A model generated the notes under the pieces. The model ran no database searches and was not told where the DNA came from. It was given only the letters and a program-made list of their open reading frames with translations. A stretch of DNA of 64,000 bases from Oscillibacter valericigenes Sjm18-20 (GTDB taxonomy: Bacteria; Bacillota; Clostridia; Oscillospirales; Oscillospiraceae): contig AP012044.1 of NCBI GenBank assembly GCA_000283575.1, positions 2,604,001 through 2,668,000 of the forward strand, written 5' to 3'. Positions 51,411-60,120 of this stretch are shown piece after piece; positions within the stretch are counted from its first letter, which is position 1; every line of letters begins with the position of its first letter. Both the position numbers and the translations under genes were made by a program.

Positions 51411-52685
51411 TCATTTCTCCAACCGCGCCGCCAAAAGGGGGAGAATTTTCTCCGTACACCGGTCCCGGTACGTCTCCGTCACCGCTGCGTCTCCGGTCCC
51501 TCCGGCGCTGCGGTCCGAATAATAGCTGACCGTTACGATATACCGCCCATCCCGGACGTACAGGGCATACTTCCAGCTGTTTTCCGCACCGGGTGCGACC
51601 GCCCACGCCTCGTCCACCAAATTGGTCTCCACCCGCGTGGCGGCGGCTGTCCAGTAAGCATCCGAAATCCCCCGGTACCAGTCCTCCTCCAACAAGGCGT
51701 CAAAAGCAAGAGCCGACGTCTTCGCAAAGGGCAGGCGGTAGCAGGTAGTGTACCACTCCAGCCGCATCCCGGTCTCCGGGTCATCCGCATACTCATACAA
51801 TCTGTCCTCTACCGCGCCAGCCCATGTCCACTCATGGTGACTCTCTCCACAGACCGCGTTTGGCCCATCCAAGCCGTCGTGAACCTCGGCCAGCCGCACC
51901 GCCGGAAAGTCCGGCGCGCCCTCCGGCAGCGGGCGGGCTTGATCCAGCGAACTGAAGATCAGCTGCACCAGCAGGACCGCCATCATCACAGCCCACAGCA
52001 ACGGTCTCAGGTAGGCGGTCAGGGCGTAGCGACGGTGGGCGGCGAGGTAGTCCGCATGGTGATCCAGCGGTTCCCCTCCCGCCAGCCGCTTATAGAGCCG
52101 CCGGATGCTCCGCCCGCGGCGCAGACTGTCCACCACCGCAAATCCGGTGAAAAGTAACCAGTAAATATATACGATGTTTCCATTTGCCAGAAAGTCGAAC
52201 CGACGGGCGGCATACAGGGCCTGCCACACCCATAGGCCGATCCAGAAAAACGGGATAGCCGCGCTGATCCAAAAATCCCACCGGCTACTTCGGCGGAGCT
52301 TTCGGAGAGACTCCGCCTGTTCCATGGGATCTGTGTGCAGCTCCGGCACGGCGGCGTTTTCGTCGGTCTGGAAAATGTAATAGTATACCGGATTCCAGTT
52401 GCTCTCTTGATCCATGGCCGCGTAATGCCAGCCGCAGGCGTCATACAGCGCCAGCTCGTCTTCCGTCAGCTCTCGGGGCAGCACATCTATACGGTAGCGG
52501 GTTCTGCGGGGCGTCCCCTTTCTGAACCACACGGAGGACCAGAATCCGAAATGATCAATAAACAGGCCCTGCTCCGCCATATCGCTGAGCCAGCTCTCGT
52601 TGCGGTCCAGATCGCAGATGTCATCTAACATCCATTTCCGGACTAGTCGTTCAGTTTTCTGAGGGTTTTCGACTTTGTCAAACAC
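51411..52685 (-). CDS. DUF2812 membrane protein
   Basis: The 424-residue protein has the DUF2812 N-terminal block (MLDDICDLDRNESWLSDMAEQGLFI, DVLPRELTEDELALYDACGWHY). Four membrane segments follow between residues about 140 and 260, and then a large extracytoplasmic-looking C-terminal domain (FDALLEEDWYRGISDAYW and others). Function is unknown. DUF2812 genes are very often next to PadR regulators, as here; GTG 52685 overlaps the padR-like stop by 43 bases. The pair resembles a regulated membrane-stress or drug-response unit. Confidence 0.82.
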   Translation of the reverse strand: MFDKVENPQKTERLVRKWMLDDICDLDRNESWLSDMAEQGLFIDHFGFWSSVWFRKGTPRRTRYRIDVLPRELTEDELALYDACGWHYAAMDQESNWNPVYYYIFQTDENAAVPELHTDPMEQAESLRKLRRSSRWDFWISAAIPFFWIGLWVWQALYAARRFDFLANGNIVYIYWLLFTGFAVVDSLRRGRSIRRLYKRLAGGEPLDHHADYLAAHRRYALTAYLRPLLWAVMMAVLLVQLIFSSLDQARPLPEGAPDFPAVRLAEVHDGLDGPNAVCGESHHEWTWAGAVEDRLYEYADDPETGMRLEWYTTCYRLPFAKTSALAFDALLEEDWYRGISDAYWTAAATRVETNLVDEAWAVAPGAENSWKYALYVRDGRYIVTVSYYSDRSAGGTGDAAVTETYRDRCTEKILPLLAARLEK

Positions 52686-52993
52686 TTCCGCTCTTCCTCC
52701 CACCGTTCCTGATCGTCCAGCATAGCCCGGAGCCGGTCCGTCTCCGCCCGCAATGCCGCCCGGCCCGACTCCGTGATGGCGTAGGTCTTCCGCCGCCCGT
52801 CGTCGCTGACGATCTCGATCATTTTCTCGCTCTCCATCCGGGTCAGGACGCCGTACAAAGTCCCCGGCCCCATCCGTACCCGGCCCCAGGACGCCTTTGT
52901 AACCGCCGACATAAGCTGATAACCATGGCTGGGTACCGACAGCGTCAACAGAATATAATACATTGCCTCGGTCATCGGTCCTCCGGCTCCCAT
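52643..52993 (-). CDS. PadR-family transcriptional regulator
   Basis: The 116-residue protein has the winged-helix PadR core: MYYILLTLSVPSHGYQLMSAVTKASWGRVRMGPGTLYGVLTRM, with the SHGYQL and GTLYGVL signatures, and a short C-terminal helical tail. PadR repressors bind a dyad at their own promoter and release it on ligand binding. A palindrome 27 bases upstream fits. The start follows AAGGAGGAG; a second ATG six codons in also has a site. It is the first gene before the DUF2812 partner. Confidence 0.92.
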   Translation of the reverse strand: MGAGGPMTEAMYYILLTLSVPSHGYQLMSAVTKASWGRVRMGPGTLYGVLTRMESEKMIEIVSDDGRRKTYAITESGRAALRAETDRLRAMLDDQERWEEERKCLTKSKTLRKLND

Positions 52994-53007
52994 CGGCTCT
53001 CCTCCTT

Positions 53008-53033
53008 TTTATATCGCGTCACGATATATCGTG
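53008..53033 (-). promoter_or_regulatory. PadR-type operator palindrome
   Basis: A perfect 14-base palindrome CACGATATATCGTG lies at 53020-53033, overlapped by a second dyad of ATATCG and CGATAT halves. It sits just upstream of the padR-like gene and resembles known PadR sites of the TATATCG-CGATATA type. Confidence 0.65.
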
Positions 53034-53102
53034 TGGCATAATAATAATCCACGACGAACTTTCTGTCAATCTATAATTGCGGGATTGTTATGTCCGACAT
53101 CC

Positions 53103-53149
53103 GTAAAAGCGCGGGTGCGCCGGAGTTTTTCCCCCGGTACACCCGCGCC
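53103..53149 (-). terminator. thrC terminator
   Basis: On the minus strand GCGCGGGTG pairs with CACCCGCGC, followed by TTTTACG. Confidence 0.75.
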
Positions 53150-53184
53150 CTGATGGAATTGATTTGGTCAATGGCCCGCCCCGG

Positions 53185-54426
53185 TCACTCCACCACAATG
53201 CCCCTTTCGACAAACGCCCCCAGCAGCCGTTCCATGTCGGAGGGGATAGTGATCGGCTCGCCGCAGGACTTAATGGCGTTGGCCACATCCTTGAGGCCGT
53301 TGCCAGTGACCACGCTCACCACCGTGTCGTTCTTTCCCAGAACTCCCTGTTCGCACAGCTTTTTCACGCCAGCCGTACCGGTGACGCCCGCGGGCTCACC
53401 GAACAAGCCGCAGGTGCGGCCCAATAGCTTCTGGGCCGCCATGATCTCCTGATCAGAGACGTTGACCACGATGCCGTTGGACTCCCGGATGGCCATAAGG
53501 GCCTTGTCCGCGTTCCGGGGCACGCCCACAGCGATGGAGTCTGCAAGGGTGTTTTCCTCCATAGGGCGCCACGGCTTATCCTCCGCAATGGCGCGGTTCA
53601 GCGGACAGCAGCCCTCCGCCTGTGCGGAGATCAGACGGGGAAGCCGGTCGATAAAGCCGATGGCGTACAGATCCTTCAAGCCCTTCCAGACGCCCGCAAT
53701 GGTACAGCCGTCGCCCACGGAGATGGCCAGATAATCCGGCACCTGCCAGTTCAGCTGCTCCATAATCTCCAGAGAGACCGTCTTCTTTCCCTCGGACAAA
53801 TAGGGGTTAATGGCGGCGTTGCGGTTGTACCAGCCCCACTTATCGATGGCCTGCCTGGAAAGCTCAAAGGTATCCTCGTAGCTGCCCTCCACGGAGATGA
53901 CCGTGGCTCCGAAGGTCATCAGCTGAGCCACTTTTCCCTTGGGCGCGCGGGACGGGACAAAGATATAGGTCTTCAGGCCCGCCGCCGCCGCGTTGCCCGC
54001 GAGAGACGAGGCGGCGTTGCCGGTGGAAGAGCAGGCGATGACCTTCGCCCCCGCCTCCCGGGCCTTTGCCACCGCCATGGCGGAAGCCCGGTCCTTCAGG
54101 GATGCGGTTGGGTTCTGTCCGTCGTCCTTCACCCACAAACGCCCGAGGCCCAGCCTTGATGCAAGGCGCGGCTCCTCATAAAGCGGGCTGTTCCCCACCC
54201 GCAGGGGGGTATTTTCCGTAGTCTCCTCGATGGGCAGCAGCTCCCGATAGCGCCACATGGTCACATCCCGCCGGGCGGCCAGCTTTTCTCTGGTCAGCCG
54301 GGTCTTGACATAGTCATAATCGTAGACGATGTCCAAAATGCCACCGCATTCACAGGTGGTCAAATCCGGCGTGGCCTCATAGGTACGGCCGCACTTGACA
54401 CACTTGCCGTATTTTACATTTTTCAT
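53185..54426 (-). CDS. thrC: Threonine synthase
   Basis: ThrC converts O-phosphohomoserine to threonine with PLP. The 413-residue fold-type-II protein has an N-terminal zinc-ribbon (GKCVKCGRTYEATPDLTTCECGG) and the PLP-lysine motif NPTASLKDRASAMAVAKA. ACSSTGNAASSLAGNAAAAG binds the phosphate, and SVGDGCTIAGVWKG and VVTGNGLKDV follow. Length and zinc-ribbon fit the monomeric ThrC-like group; cysteate-synthase-like relatives share these motifs, so substrate is inferred. No homoserine-pathway neighbours are present. Confidence 0.85.
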   Translation of the reverse strand: MKNVKYGKCVKCGRTYEATPDLTTCECGGILDIVYDYDYVKTRLTREKLAARRDVTMWRYRELLPIEETTENTPLRVGNSPLYEEPRLASRLGLGRLWVKDDGQNPTASLKDRASAMAVAKAREAGAKVIACSSTGNAASSLAGNAAAAGLKTYIFVPSRAPKGKVAQLMTFGATVISVEGSYEDTFELSRQAIDKWGWYNRNAAINPYLSEGKKTVSLEIMEQLNWQVPDYLAISVGDGCTIAGVWKGLKDLYAIGFIDRLPRLISAQAEGCCPLNRAIAEDKPWRPMEENTLADSIAVGVPRNADKALMAIRESNGIVVNVSDQEIMAAQKLLGRTCGLFGEPAGVTGTAGVKKLCEQGVLGKNDTVVSVVTGNGLKDVANAIKSCGEPITIPSDMERLLGAFVERGIVVE

Positions 54427-54440
54427 GTCTTGGTTCTCCT

Positions 54441-54638
54441 TTATGTATTAAGATTTGCCGGATTCTCCTCTTCCTCCCGCAGATTTTCCAGCGCCACCCG
54501 CACAGCCTCCACCACAAACGCGGAGAAGGTACAGTCCTTTCCCCGGATGGCCTCCTCCACCTCATCAATCAGATCGTTTGGAAAACGGATACTTTTATTG
54601 GTGGTAGGCGGAATTTTAGGGATTTGAAAATATTTCAT
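54441..54638 (-). CDS. Small ribbon-helix-helix-like DNA-binding protein
   Basis: The 65-residue protein starts MKYFQIPKIPPTTNKSIRFPNDLIDEVEEAI and contains an RHH-like pattern (NKSIRFPNDLIDEVEEAIRGKDCTFSAFVVEAVRVALENL): a strand followed by two helices. It may be a small repressor or antitoxin-type protein, but no toxin gene is beside it. GAGGTG precedes ATG 54638; the in-frame upstream region is AT-rich and rejected. It lies 14 bases before thrC and may be co-transcribed. Confidence 0.65.
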   Translation of the reverse strand: MKYFQIPKIPPTTNKSIRFPNDLIDEVEEAIRGKDCTFSAFVVEAVRVALENLREEEENPANLNT

Positions 54639-54748
54639 AGCACACCTCGCAAAGCACATTGTAATACATATCGTATGACAATACGCATTTTCCGGTCGCA
54701 TTGCAATTGTGCTACGTTAGTGTTACAATCTCAAAAGAGGTGATTGCA

Positions 54749-54919
54749 ATGGAGAATCTCCCCAAATACTACACTACCCTTTTCAACGCGGTGTCGGAGG
54801 CCATTGACGCGCTGGACGCATCGAACTTCAGTGCGGCAAGAGCGTATCTGGTTCAGGGACAGCAGAAAGCGGAAGACGAGTACATATCCATCTGCGAGGA
54901 ATCCTGCCGGTTACAATAA
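54749..54919 (+). CDS. Small acidic helical protein of unknown function
   Basis: This 56-residue product starts MENLPKYYTTLFNAVSEAIDAL and is predicted as a helical hairpin (DASNFSAARAYLVQGQQKAEDEYISICEES). ATG 54749 has GAGGTG upstream. It is divergent from the RHH-like gene and ends at a GC-rich hairpin. I do not recognise a characterised family; similar short proteins occur in gut Clostridia (impression, not a search). Good coding features but little else. Confidence 0.6.
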   Translation: MENLPKYYTTLFNAVSEAIDALDASNFSAARAYLVQGQQKAEDEYISICEESCRLQ

Positions 54920-54924
54920 GCAGC

Positions 54925-54949
54925 AGGGCGGGGCTTTCGGCCCCGCCCT
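54925..54949 (+). terminator. GC hairpin after the 56-residue gene
   Basis: AGGGCGGGGC, loop TTTC, GGCCCCGCCCT lies between convergent genes. The T-run is weak, so termination is only probable. Confidence 0.6.
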
Positions 54950-54967
54950 GAGGCGCATTTTATAGAA

Positions 54968-56443
54968 TTACAGAGCTTTCAGCACACCGGTTGCGTCGTT
55001 GAACTCATTGATGAGCTCATCCAGTTCCCCGGCCTGCGTATGGACGGCGTCCCATGTATTCTCTGTGTCGTACCACAGGGCGTTCAGGTCCTGCACGGTG
55101 CGGCCCTGCTGCTCCACCCATGTGTAATATTTAAGGTTGTGGATGCGCTTGCGGTCCGCGTAGGTCAGTTCCATCAGATTGTCGGTCTTCATGCCCAGCA
55201 TATGCAGATTGTGATCCACAGCGGCATCCTTTTCGGAATATGCGCCGTACTGCTCGTTCAGCTCCTCGATGCGGCTTTGGTACATGACAGCGGAATCGGT
55301 GAGAACCGTGCCCACCACGTCATGCTCCGTCAGCTCGTAATACTTGGCCATCTTGATGCAGCAAAGGACGTTGGCGATACCTGAGATGCCCAGCCACGTC
55401 AGCTGCTCGATCAGCGCATCGCCCAGGTGCAGCTCCTCTTTCATGTACTTCTGGCCCTCCGCCGTGTTGAACAGGCGCAGCAGACGCTGAGAGTCCTCAT
55501 CGTCGATGGCGATGGCCATGTCGGTGTTTTTGACATTGTGAATCCAGGGGATGTGCTTGTCGCCGATGCCCTCGATCCGGTGTCCGCCGAAGCCGTTTTC
55601 CAGAATGGTGGGGCATTGCAGCGCCTCGCCCACGGCCAGCTTCAATTGGGGATACTTCTCCTTCAGCAAATCGCCCGCGCTCATGGTTCCGGCAGAGCCG
55701 GAGGTGAAGCACGCGCCCGCAAAGCTGTCGCCGGGGCGCTTGACGGCCTCGAACAGATCGGCAAGGGCGTTGCCGGTGACGTTATAGTGCCACAGGGGAT
55801 TGCCCATCTCCTCAAACTGGTTGAAGATCATATACTGAGGGTCTTTCCTCAGCTCCCAAGTCTTGTCGAAGATCTCCTTGACGTTGGACTCGCAGCCGGG
55901 GGTTGCGATGATCTCGCCCGCGATGGTCTTGAGCCATTCGAACCGTTCCTTGCTCATCTCGGCGGGCAGAATGGCCACGCTGTCGCAGGCCAGAAGCTTT
56001 GAGTTGAACGCACCGCCGCGGCAGTAATTGCCGGTGGAGGGCCAGACAGCCTTGTGATAGGTGGCGTCAAACTGACCGGTGACCAGCCGCGGGACAAGGC
56101 AGCCGAAGGACGCGCCCACCTTGTGGCAGCCGGTTGGGAACCACTTTCCGGCCATGGCAATGATGCGGCAAGGCACGCCGGTGAGGGATGCGGGCAGCTC
56201 CACGTAGTTGGGGACCGCCTGAAACAGTCCGCCGGTCTCCTTCGCCTCGTTCTTCCACGTGATGCGGAACAGGTTCAGGGGATTTACGTCCCACAGCCCC
56301 ACGCTTTTCAGCTTGCTCTGCACCTTTTCCGGAATGGTCTCGGGATGCTCCATCTGGGCGAAGGTTGGGATCACCACACGGTTTTCCTTCGCCTTTTCAA
56401 TGTTGTGATCCAGTCCCCTGGTATTTTTTGTTAAATCGATCAA
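54968..56443 (-). CDS. Fold-type-II PLP-dependent enzyme in the YgeY/YgeW cluster
   Basis: The 491-residue protein has a TrpB/threonine-synthase-like fold. A likely PLP lysine is in PTGCHKVGASFGCLVPRL. VWPSTGNYCRGGAFNSKLLACDSVAILP is the phosphate/substrate loop, FTSGSAGTMSAGDLLKEKYP the glycine-rich phosphate site, and VGEALQCPTILENGFGGHRIEGIGDKHIPW follows. It is longer than, and different from, E. coli YgeX (about 398 residues, with FGLNAFKMLGG around its lysine). By position it could be the ammonia-lyase-like step of the purine route. It overlaps its regulator gene by four bases. The reaction is not established. Confidence 0.8.
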   Translation of the reverse strand: MIDLTKNTRGLDHNIEKAKENRVVIPTFAQMEHPETIPEKVQSKLKSVGLWDVNPLNLFRITWKNEAKETGGLFQAVPNYVELPASLTGVPCRIIAMAGKWFPTGCHKVGASFGCLVPRLVTGQFDATYHKAVWPSTGNYCRGGAFNSKLLACDSVAILPAEMSKERFEWLKTIAGEIIATPGCESNVKEIFDKTWELRKDPQYMIFNQFEEMGNPLWHYNVTGNALADLFEAVKRPGDSFAGACFTSGSAGTMSAGDLLKEKYPQLKLAVGEALQCPTILENGFGGHRIEGIGDKHIPWIHNVKNTDMAIAIDDEDSQRLLRLFNTAEGQKYMKEELHLGDALIEQLTWLGISGIANVLCCIKMAKYYELTEHDVVGTVLTDSAVMYQSRIEELNEQYGAYSEKDAAVDHNLHMLGMKTDNLMELTYADRKRIHNLKYYTWVEQQGRTVQDLNALWYDTENTWDAVHTQAGELDELINEFNDATGVLKAL

Positions 56444-57066
56444 AGTTCTTTACCTCCTGTTTTTGAATCATCAATGTAAGAATATAAGGTATATTTGGAT
56501 ATTCCGAAGTATTTTGCCACCTTGTCTCCGGACTTGGTGACGAGGAACGCGCCGTTTTCATTGAGAAAGTGGATGGCCTTCACCTTGTCGTCCTTGTTCA
56601 TCAGCGCCACGGGCTTTCCCACCAGCATAACCGACTGGGTGATGAGCTCATCCAAAAGGTCGTTGATGTTGACGATTCTCTCCGGCTCCGCAGGCTGTGG
56701 GCCGGGGACGCTGGTAAGGGAGCGCACAGCATCCTCCACCATAAGCAGCTTTGATACATCGTAGTTGATGGAAAGGATGGCAGTCACCTTTTTGTGGGTG
56801 CCCCGGACATACACTGTGGAGGATTTCAGAATCTTTCCGTCCGGCGTGCGGGTCAAATAACAAAGATGGTCCTCCGGCTGGGCGTCCGCCTGTGTGAGCT
56901 GGTCCATTACCACATAGGACGCGCCGTCTCCTACCTTGCGTCCGGAGACGTGCCCGTTCTCGATGGCAACAATGCAGTGGTCCGGGTGACGGCTCAGGTC
57001 GTGGACCACCACCTCACAGTCGCTGCCGAACTGCGCGGCAATTGCCGCGGCGATCTGCCTGAGCAT
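56440..57066 (-). CDS. YheO/DauR-like transcriptional regulator
   Basis: The 208-residue protein has an N-terminal YheO-like PAS domain (residues about 1-115: [67 protein letters not shown]). A C-terminal DauR-type helix-turn-helix ends [18 protein letters not shown]. Such regulators respond to small molecules and often sit by amino-acid or purine catabolic genes. It is transcribed with the PLP-enzyme gene and divergently from ygeY-ygeW, with two facing promoters between. It is the natural regulator of both arms. Confidence 0.85.
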   Translation of the reverse strand: MLRQIAAAIAAQFGSDCEVVVHDLSRHPDHCIVAIENGHVSGRKVGDGASYVVMDQLTQADAQPEDHLCYLTRTPDGKILKSSTVYVRGTHKKVTAILSINYDVSKLLMVEDAVRSLTSVPGPQPAEPERIVNINDLLDELITQSVMLVGKPVALMNKDDKVKAIHFLNENGAFLVTKSGDKVAKYFGISKYTLYSYIDDSKTGGKEL

Positions 57067-57146
57067 TTCCAGTTTTCCGCTTTCCGTGCGCTATCCCTCC
57101 TCCGGGACCGCCCTTTTTGGGCAGAAGTCCCCGTATTCATAGTCTC

Positions 57147-57174
57147 ATCATACCATATTTTGTACAGAAATCAA
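57147..57174 (-). promoter_or_regulatory. Promoter of the regulator-PLP enzyme operon
   Basis: Minus strand TTGATT (57169-57174), 16-base spacer, TATGAT (57147-57152). Confidence 0.6.
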
Positions 57175-57214
57175 CCGATTTTCAAAAAAATTTTTAGGTT
57201 TTCTCATTTTTTGT

Positions 57215-57242
57215 TTGACTTCTTTATTTCTTATGCTATGAT
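57215..57242 (+). promoter_or_regulatory. Promoter of ygeY-ygeW
   Basis: TTGACT (57215-57220), 16-base spacer, TATGAT (57237-57242). Its -35 is 41 bases from the -35 of the divergent promoter, close enough for shared control. Confidence 0.65.
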
Positions 57243-57309
57243 GAGGATAGAAAAAAATAGCAGCGCAGGCCAGGTTGTGTTTTTGACATATTTGATAGGA
57301 GGTCGCAAG

Positions 57310-58686
57310 ATGAACTTTGATGCAATCAAATCCGCCGCCAAGGGCTACGAGGCCGATATGACCAAATTCCTGCGGAACCTGATTGCCATCCCCAGCGAGA
57401 GCTGTGAGGAAGAGGGCGTTATCCGCCGCATTGCCGCCGAGATGGAAAAAGTGGGCTTTGACAAGGTGGAGATCGACGGCGAGGGAAACGTTCTGGGTTG
57501 GATGGGGCACGGCGAAAAGATCATCGCCTATGACGCCCACATCGACACCGTGGGCATCGGCAACCGGAAAAACTGGAAGTTCGACCCCTACGAGGGCTAT
57601 GAGACCGACACCGAGATCGGCGGCCGGGGCGGCAGCGACCAGGAGGGCGGTATCGTCTCCTCCGTATACGGCGCAAAAATCATGAAGGAGCAGGGTCTGA
57701 TCCCCGACGACGTCACCATCCTCGTCACCGGCACGGTGCAGGAGGAGGACTGCGACGGCCTTTGCTGGCAGTACATACATAACGAGGACAAGATCACGCC
57801 GGAGTTCGTCGTCTCCACCGAGCCCACCGACGGTGGAATCTACCGGGGACACCGGGGCCGCATGGAGATCCGGGTGGACGTCCATGGCGTCAGTTGCCAC
57901 GGGTCCGCCCCGGAGCGGGGCGATAACGCCATTTTCAAGATGGCCGATATTCTCCAGGACGTCCGCGCCCTGAATGAGAACGGCGACGGCCCGTCCAACG
58001 AGGTCAAAGGCCTTGTGAAAATGCTGAATCCGGCGTTCAACCCCGAGCACTATGAGGACGCCCAGTTCCTGGGCCGCGGTACCGTCACCGTCTCCCAGAT
58101 TTTCTACACCTCCCCCAGCCGCTGCGCCGTGGCGGACAGCTGTGCCGTGTCTTTGGACCGCCGCATGACCGCGGGCGAGACCTGGGACTCCTGCATCAAG
58201 GAAATTGAAAATCTCCCCTCCGTTAAAAAATACGCCAAAGACGTGAAGGTCTCCATGTACATGTACGACCGTCCCGCGTGGACCGGCCTCAAATATGAGA
58301 CCGAGTGCTACTTCCCCACCTGGATCAACAAGGAGACCGCGCCTCACGTTCAGGCGCTGGTGGACGCACACAAAGCAATGTTCGGTGAGCGGCGCGTGGG
58401 CCGTCCCTCCTCTTCTGAGGCCGCCGAAAAGCGCAAGGCACCCCTGATCGACAAGTGGACCTTCTCCACCAACGGTGTCTCCATTCAGGGCCGGTACGGA
58501 ATCCCCTGCGTAGGGTTTGGCCCCGGTGCGGAGTCTCAGGCGCACGCCCCCAACGAGATCACCTGGAAAGAAGATCTGGTGGAGTGTGCCGCCGTATACG
58601 CCGCCGTCCCCTCCCTCTACAAGGGTAAGGGCAGCGAAGACGTGTGCGAATACCGGGGCGGGAAAACCAACAACGATATCAAGTGA
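57310..58686 (+). CDS. ygeY: YgeY-family M20-type hydrolase
   Basis: The 458-residue zinc hydrolase of the M20/DapE type has [14 protein letters not shown] (metal His and Asp), [30 protein letters not shown] with the catalytic Glu pair and [24 protein letters not shown]-terminal metal His lies in SQAHAPNEI. It matches the selenium-metabolism-linked YgeY hydrolases found beside ygeW. In the uric-acid gene set it is thought to hydrolyse a ring-opened intermediate, but the exact bond is not settled. ATG 57310 follows AGGAGG. A longer frame running back to 56794 is rejected. Confidence 0.9.
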   Translation: MNFDAIKSAAKGYEADMTKFLRNLIAIPSESCEEEGVIRRIAAEMEKVGFDKVEIDGEGNVLGWMGHGEKIIAYDAHIDTVGIGNRKNWKFDPYEGYETDTEIGGRGGSDQEGGIVSSVYGAKIMKEQGLIPDDVTILVTGTVQEEDCDGLCWQYIHNEDKITPEFVVSTEPTDGGIYRGHRGRMEIRVDVHGVSCHGSAPERGDNAIFKMADILQDVRALNENGDGPSNEVKGLVKMLNPAFNPEHYEDAQFLGRGTVTVSQIFYTSPSRCAVADSCAVSLDRRMTAGETWDSCIKEIENLPSVKKYAKDVKVSMYMYDRPAWTGLKYETECYFPTWINKETAPHVQALVDAHKAMFGERRVGRPSSSEAAEKRKAPLIDKWTFSTNGVSIQGRYGIPCVGFGPGAESQAHAPNEITWKEDLVECAAVYAAVPSLYKGKGSEDVCEYRGGKTNNDIK

Positions 58687-58773
58687 AATTCAGTCCGGTT
58701 TCAGCTTACCGGCCTGGATTCAGAAGTATCGCTTTCCACAAAACAGAAATAAACCTGAAAAGGAGTCATGGTT

Positions 58774-59967
58774 ATGTCTAAGACCATCGAGCTTGCCAAG
58801 CATCTGGAACATCTGCACATCAACAATATGTATAAAAACGATTTTTACTGGACCTGGGATAAGACCGACGAGGAGCTGGAGGCGATCTTCACCGTGGCCG
58901 ACGCCCTGCGGGACCTGCGGGAGCGGAACAAGTCCACCCGTATCTTCGATTCCGGCCTTGGCATCTCCATCTTCCGGGACAACTCCACCCGCACCCGCTT
59001 CTCCTTTGCCTCCGCCTGCAACCTGCTGGGCCTTGAGGTGCAGGATCTGGACGAGAAAAAGTCCCAGATCGCCCACGGCGAAACCGTCCGCGAGACGGCC
59101 AACATGGTCTCCTTTATGGCCGACGTCATCGGTATCCGGGACGACATGTTTATCGGCGAAGGCCACAAGTATCAAAAGACTTTCATGGATGCCGTGTCCG
59201 AGGGCTACCGCGACGGTATTCTGGAGCAGCAGCCCACGTTGGTAAATCTCCAGTGCGATGTAGACCACCCCACTCAGTGTATGGCCGATATGCTGCACGT
59301 TATCCACCAGTTCGGCGGCGTGGAGAATCTGAAGGGCAAAAAGGTCGCTATGACCTGGGCCTACTCTCCCTCTTACGGTAAGCCCCTCTCTGTTCCTCAG
59401 GGTGTCATTGGCCTGTTCACCCGGTTTGGCATGGACGTGGTTCTGGCCCACCCCGAGGGGTACGATGTGATGCCCGAGGTGGAAGATATTGCCCGGAAGA
59501 ACGCCGCGGCTACCGGAGGCTCCTTCAAGAAGGTCTCCACCATGGACGAGGCCTTCCAGGGCGCGGACATCGTCTATCCCAAGTCCTGGGCCCCCTTCGC
59601 CGCCATGGAGCAGCGGACAAAGCTCTATCAGGCGGGCGACAGCGCCGGCATCGACCAGCTTGAAAAGCAGCTTCTGGACCAGAACGCCCAGCACAAGGAC
59701 TGGGCCTGCACCGAGGAGATGATGAAGAAGACGAAGGACGGAAAGGCGCTGTATCTGCATTGCCTGCCCGCCGACATCTCCGGTCTTTCCTGCCCCGAGG
59801 GTGAGGTGGACAACTCCGTATTCGACCGGTATCTGGTCCCTCTTTACAAGCAGGCCAGCTACAAGCCCTACGTCATCGCGGCCATGATCCTGACGAGCAA
59901 GGTCAAGGACCCCGTTTCTGCTCTGATGGCTCTGGACCTTGCGGACAGCAAGCGCAAGCTGTTCTAA
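58774..59967 (+). CDS. ygeW: Knotted carbamoyltransferase YgeW
   Basis: The 397-residue protein is an aspartate/ornithine carbamoyltransferase relative. It shows the carbamoyl-phosphate loop RDNSTRTRFSFASACNLLG, the HPTQ motif in DVDHPTQCMADMLHV and HCLPAD near residue 330. The extra N-terminal and C-terminal segments place it in the YgeW group, which lacks a proven substrate. With carbamate kinase next door it likely runs in the catabolic direction, releasing carbamoyl phosphate from a ureido compound. ATG 58774 is used because AAAAGGAG lies eight bases upstream. It follows ygeY by 87 bases. Confidence 0.92.
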   Translation: MSKTIELAKHLEHLHINNMYKNDFYWTWDKTDEELEAIFTVADALRDLRERNKSTRIFDSGLGISIFRDNSTRTRFSFASACNLLGLEVQDLDEKKSQIAHGETVRETANMVSFMADVIGIRDDMFIGEGHKYQKTFMDAVSEGYRDGILEQQPTLVNLQCDVDHPTQCMADMLHVIHQFGGVENLKGKKVAMTWAYSPSYGKPLSVPQGVIGLFTRFGMDVVLAHPEGYDVMPEVEDIARKNAAATGGSFKKVSTMDEAFQGADIVYPKSWAPFAAMEQRTKLYQAGDSAGIDQLEKQLLDQNAQHKDWACTEEMMKKTKDGKALYLHCLPADISGLSCPEGEVDNSVFDRYLVPLYKQASYKPYVIAAMILTSKVKDPVSALMALDLADSKRKLF

Positions 59968-59977
59968 GTTTCTTTGA

Positions 59978-60034
59978 ATATCAGGACCGGAGGACCGCCG
60001 GTCCTGATATTTCCAACCGGTCTGAGAGCCGGTT
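59978..60034 (+). other. Tandem RNA hairpins between ygeW and the carbamate kinase gene
   Basis: A perfect 13-bp stem ATATCAGGACCGG and CCGGTCCTGATAT (59978-60010) is followed by AACCGG and CCGGTT (60015-60034). No T-run follows, so this is not a standard terminator. It may protect or process the mRNA and set relative expression of the two enzymes. Confidence 0.65.
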
Positions 60035-60120
60035 TCCGGCAATGCGCCGGGCGCGCGGGATTATTGTCCATGCGTACTGCGGCTAAACTGCCGCTACCAT
60101 TTTGTTTGAGGTGTAATCTC

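Noticed and set aside
53185..54426. thrC as part of the purine island
   Set aside because: It has an ordinary zinc-ribbon threonine-synthase layout, its own terminator and is separated by two small genes and a hairpin, so linkage is probably accidental.
57148..58545. Minus-strand open frame of 465 codons opposite ygeY
   Set aside because: Shadow of ygeY; its Gly/His/Val-rich composition is typical of an antisense frame.
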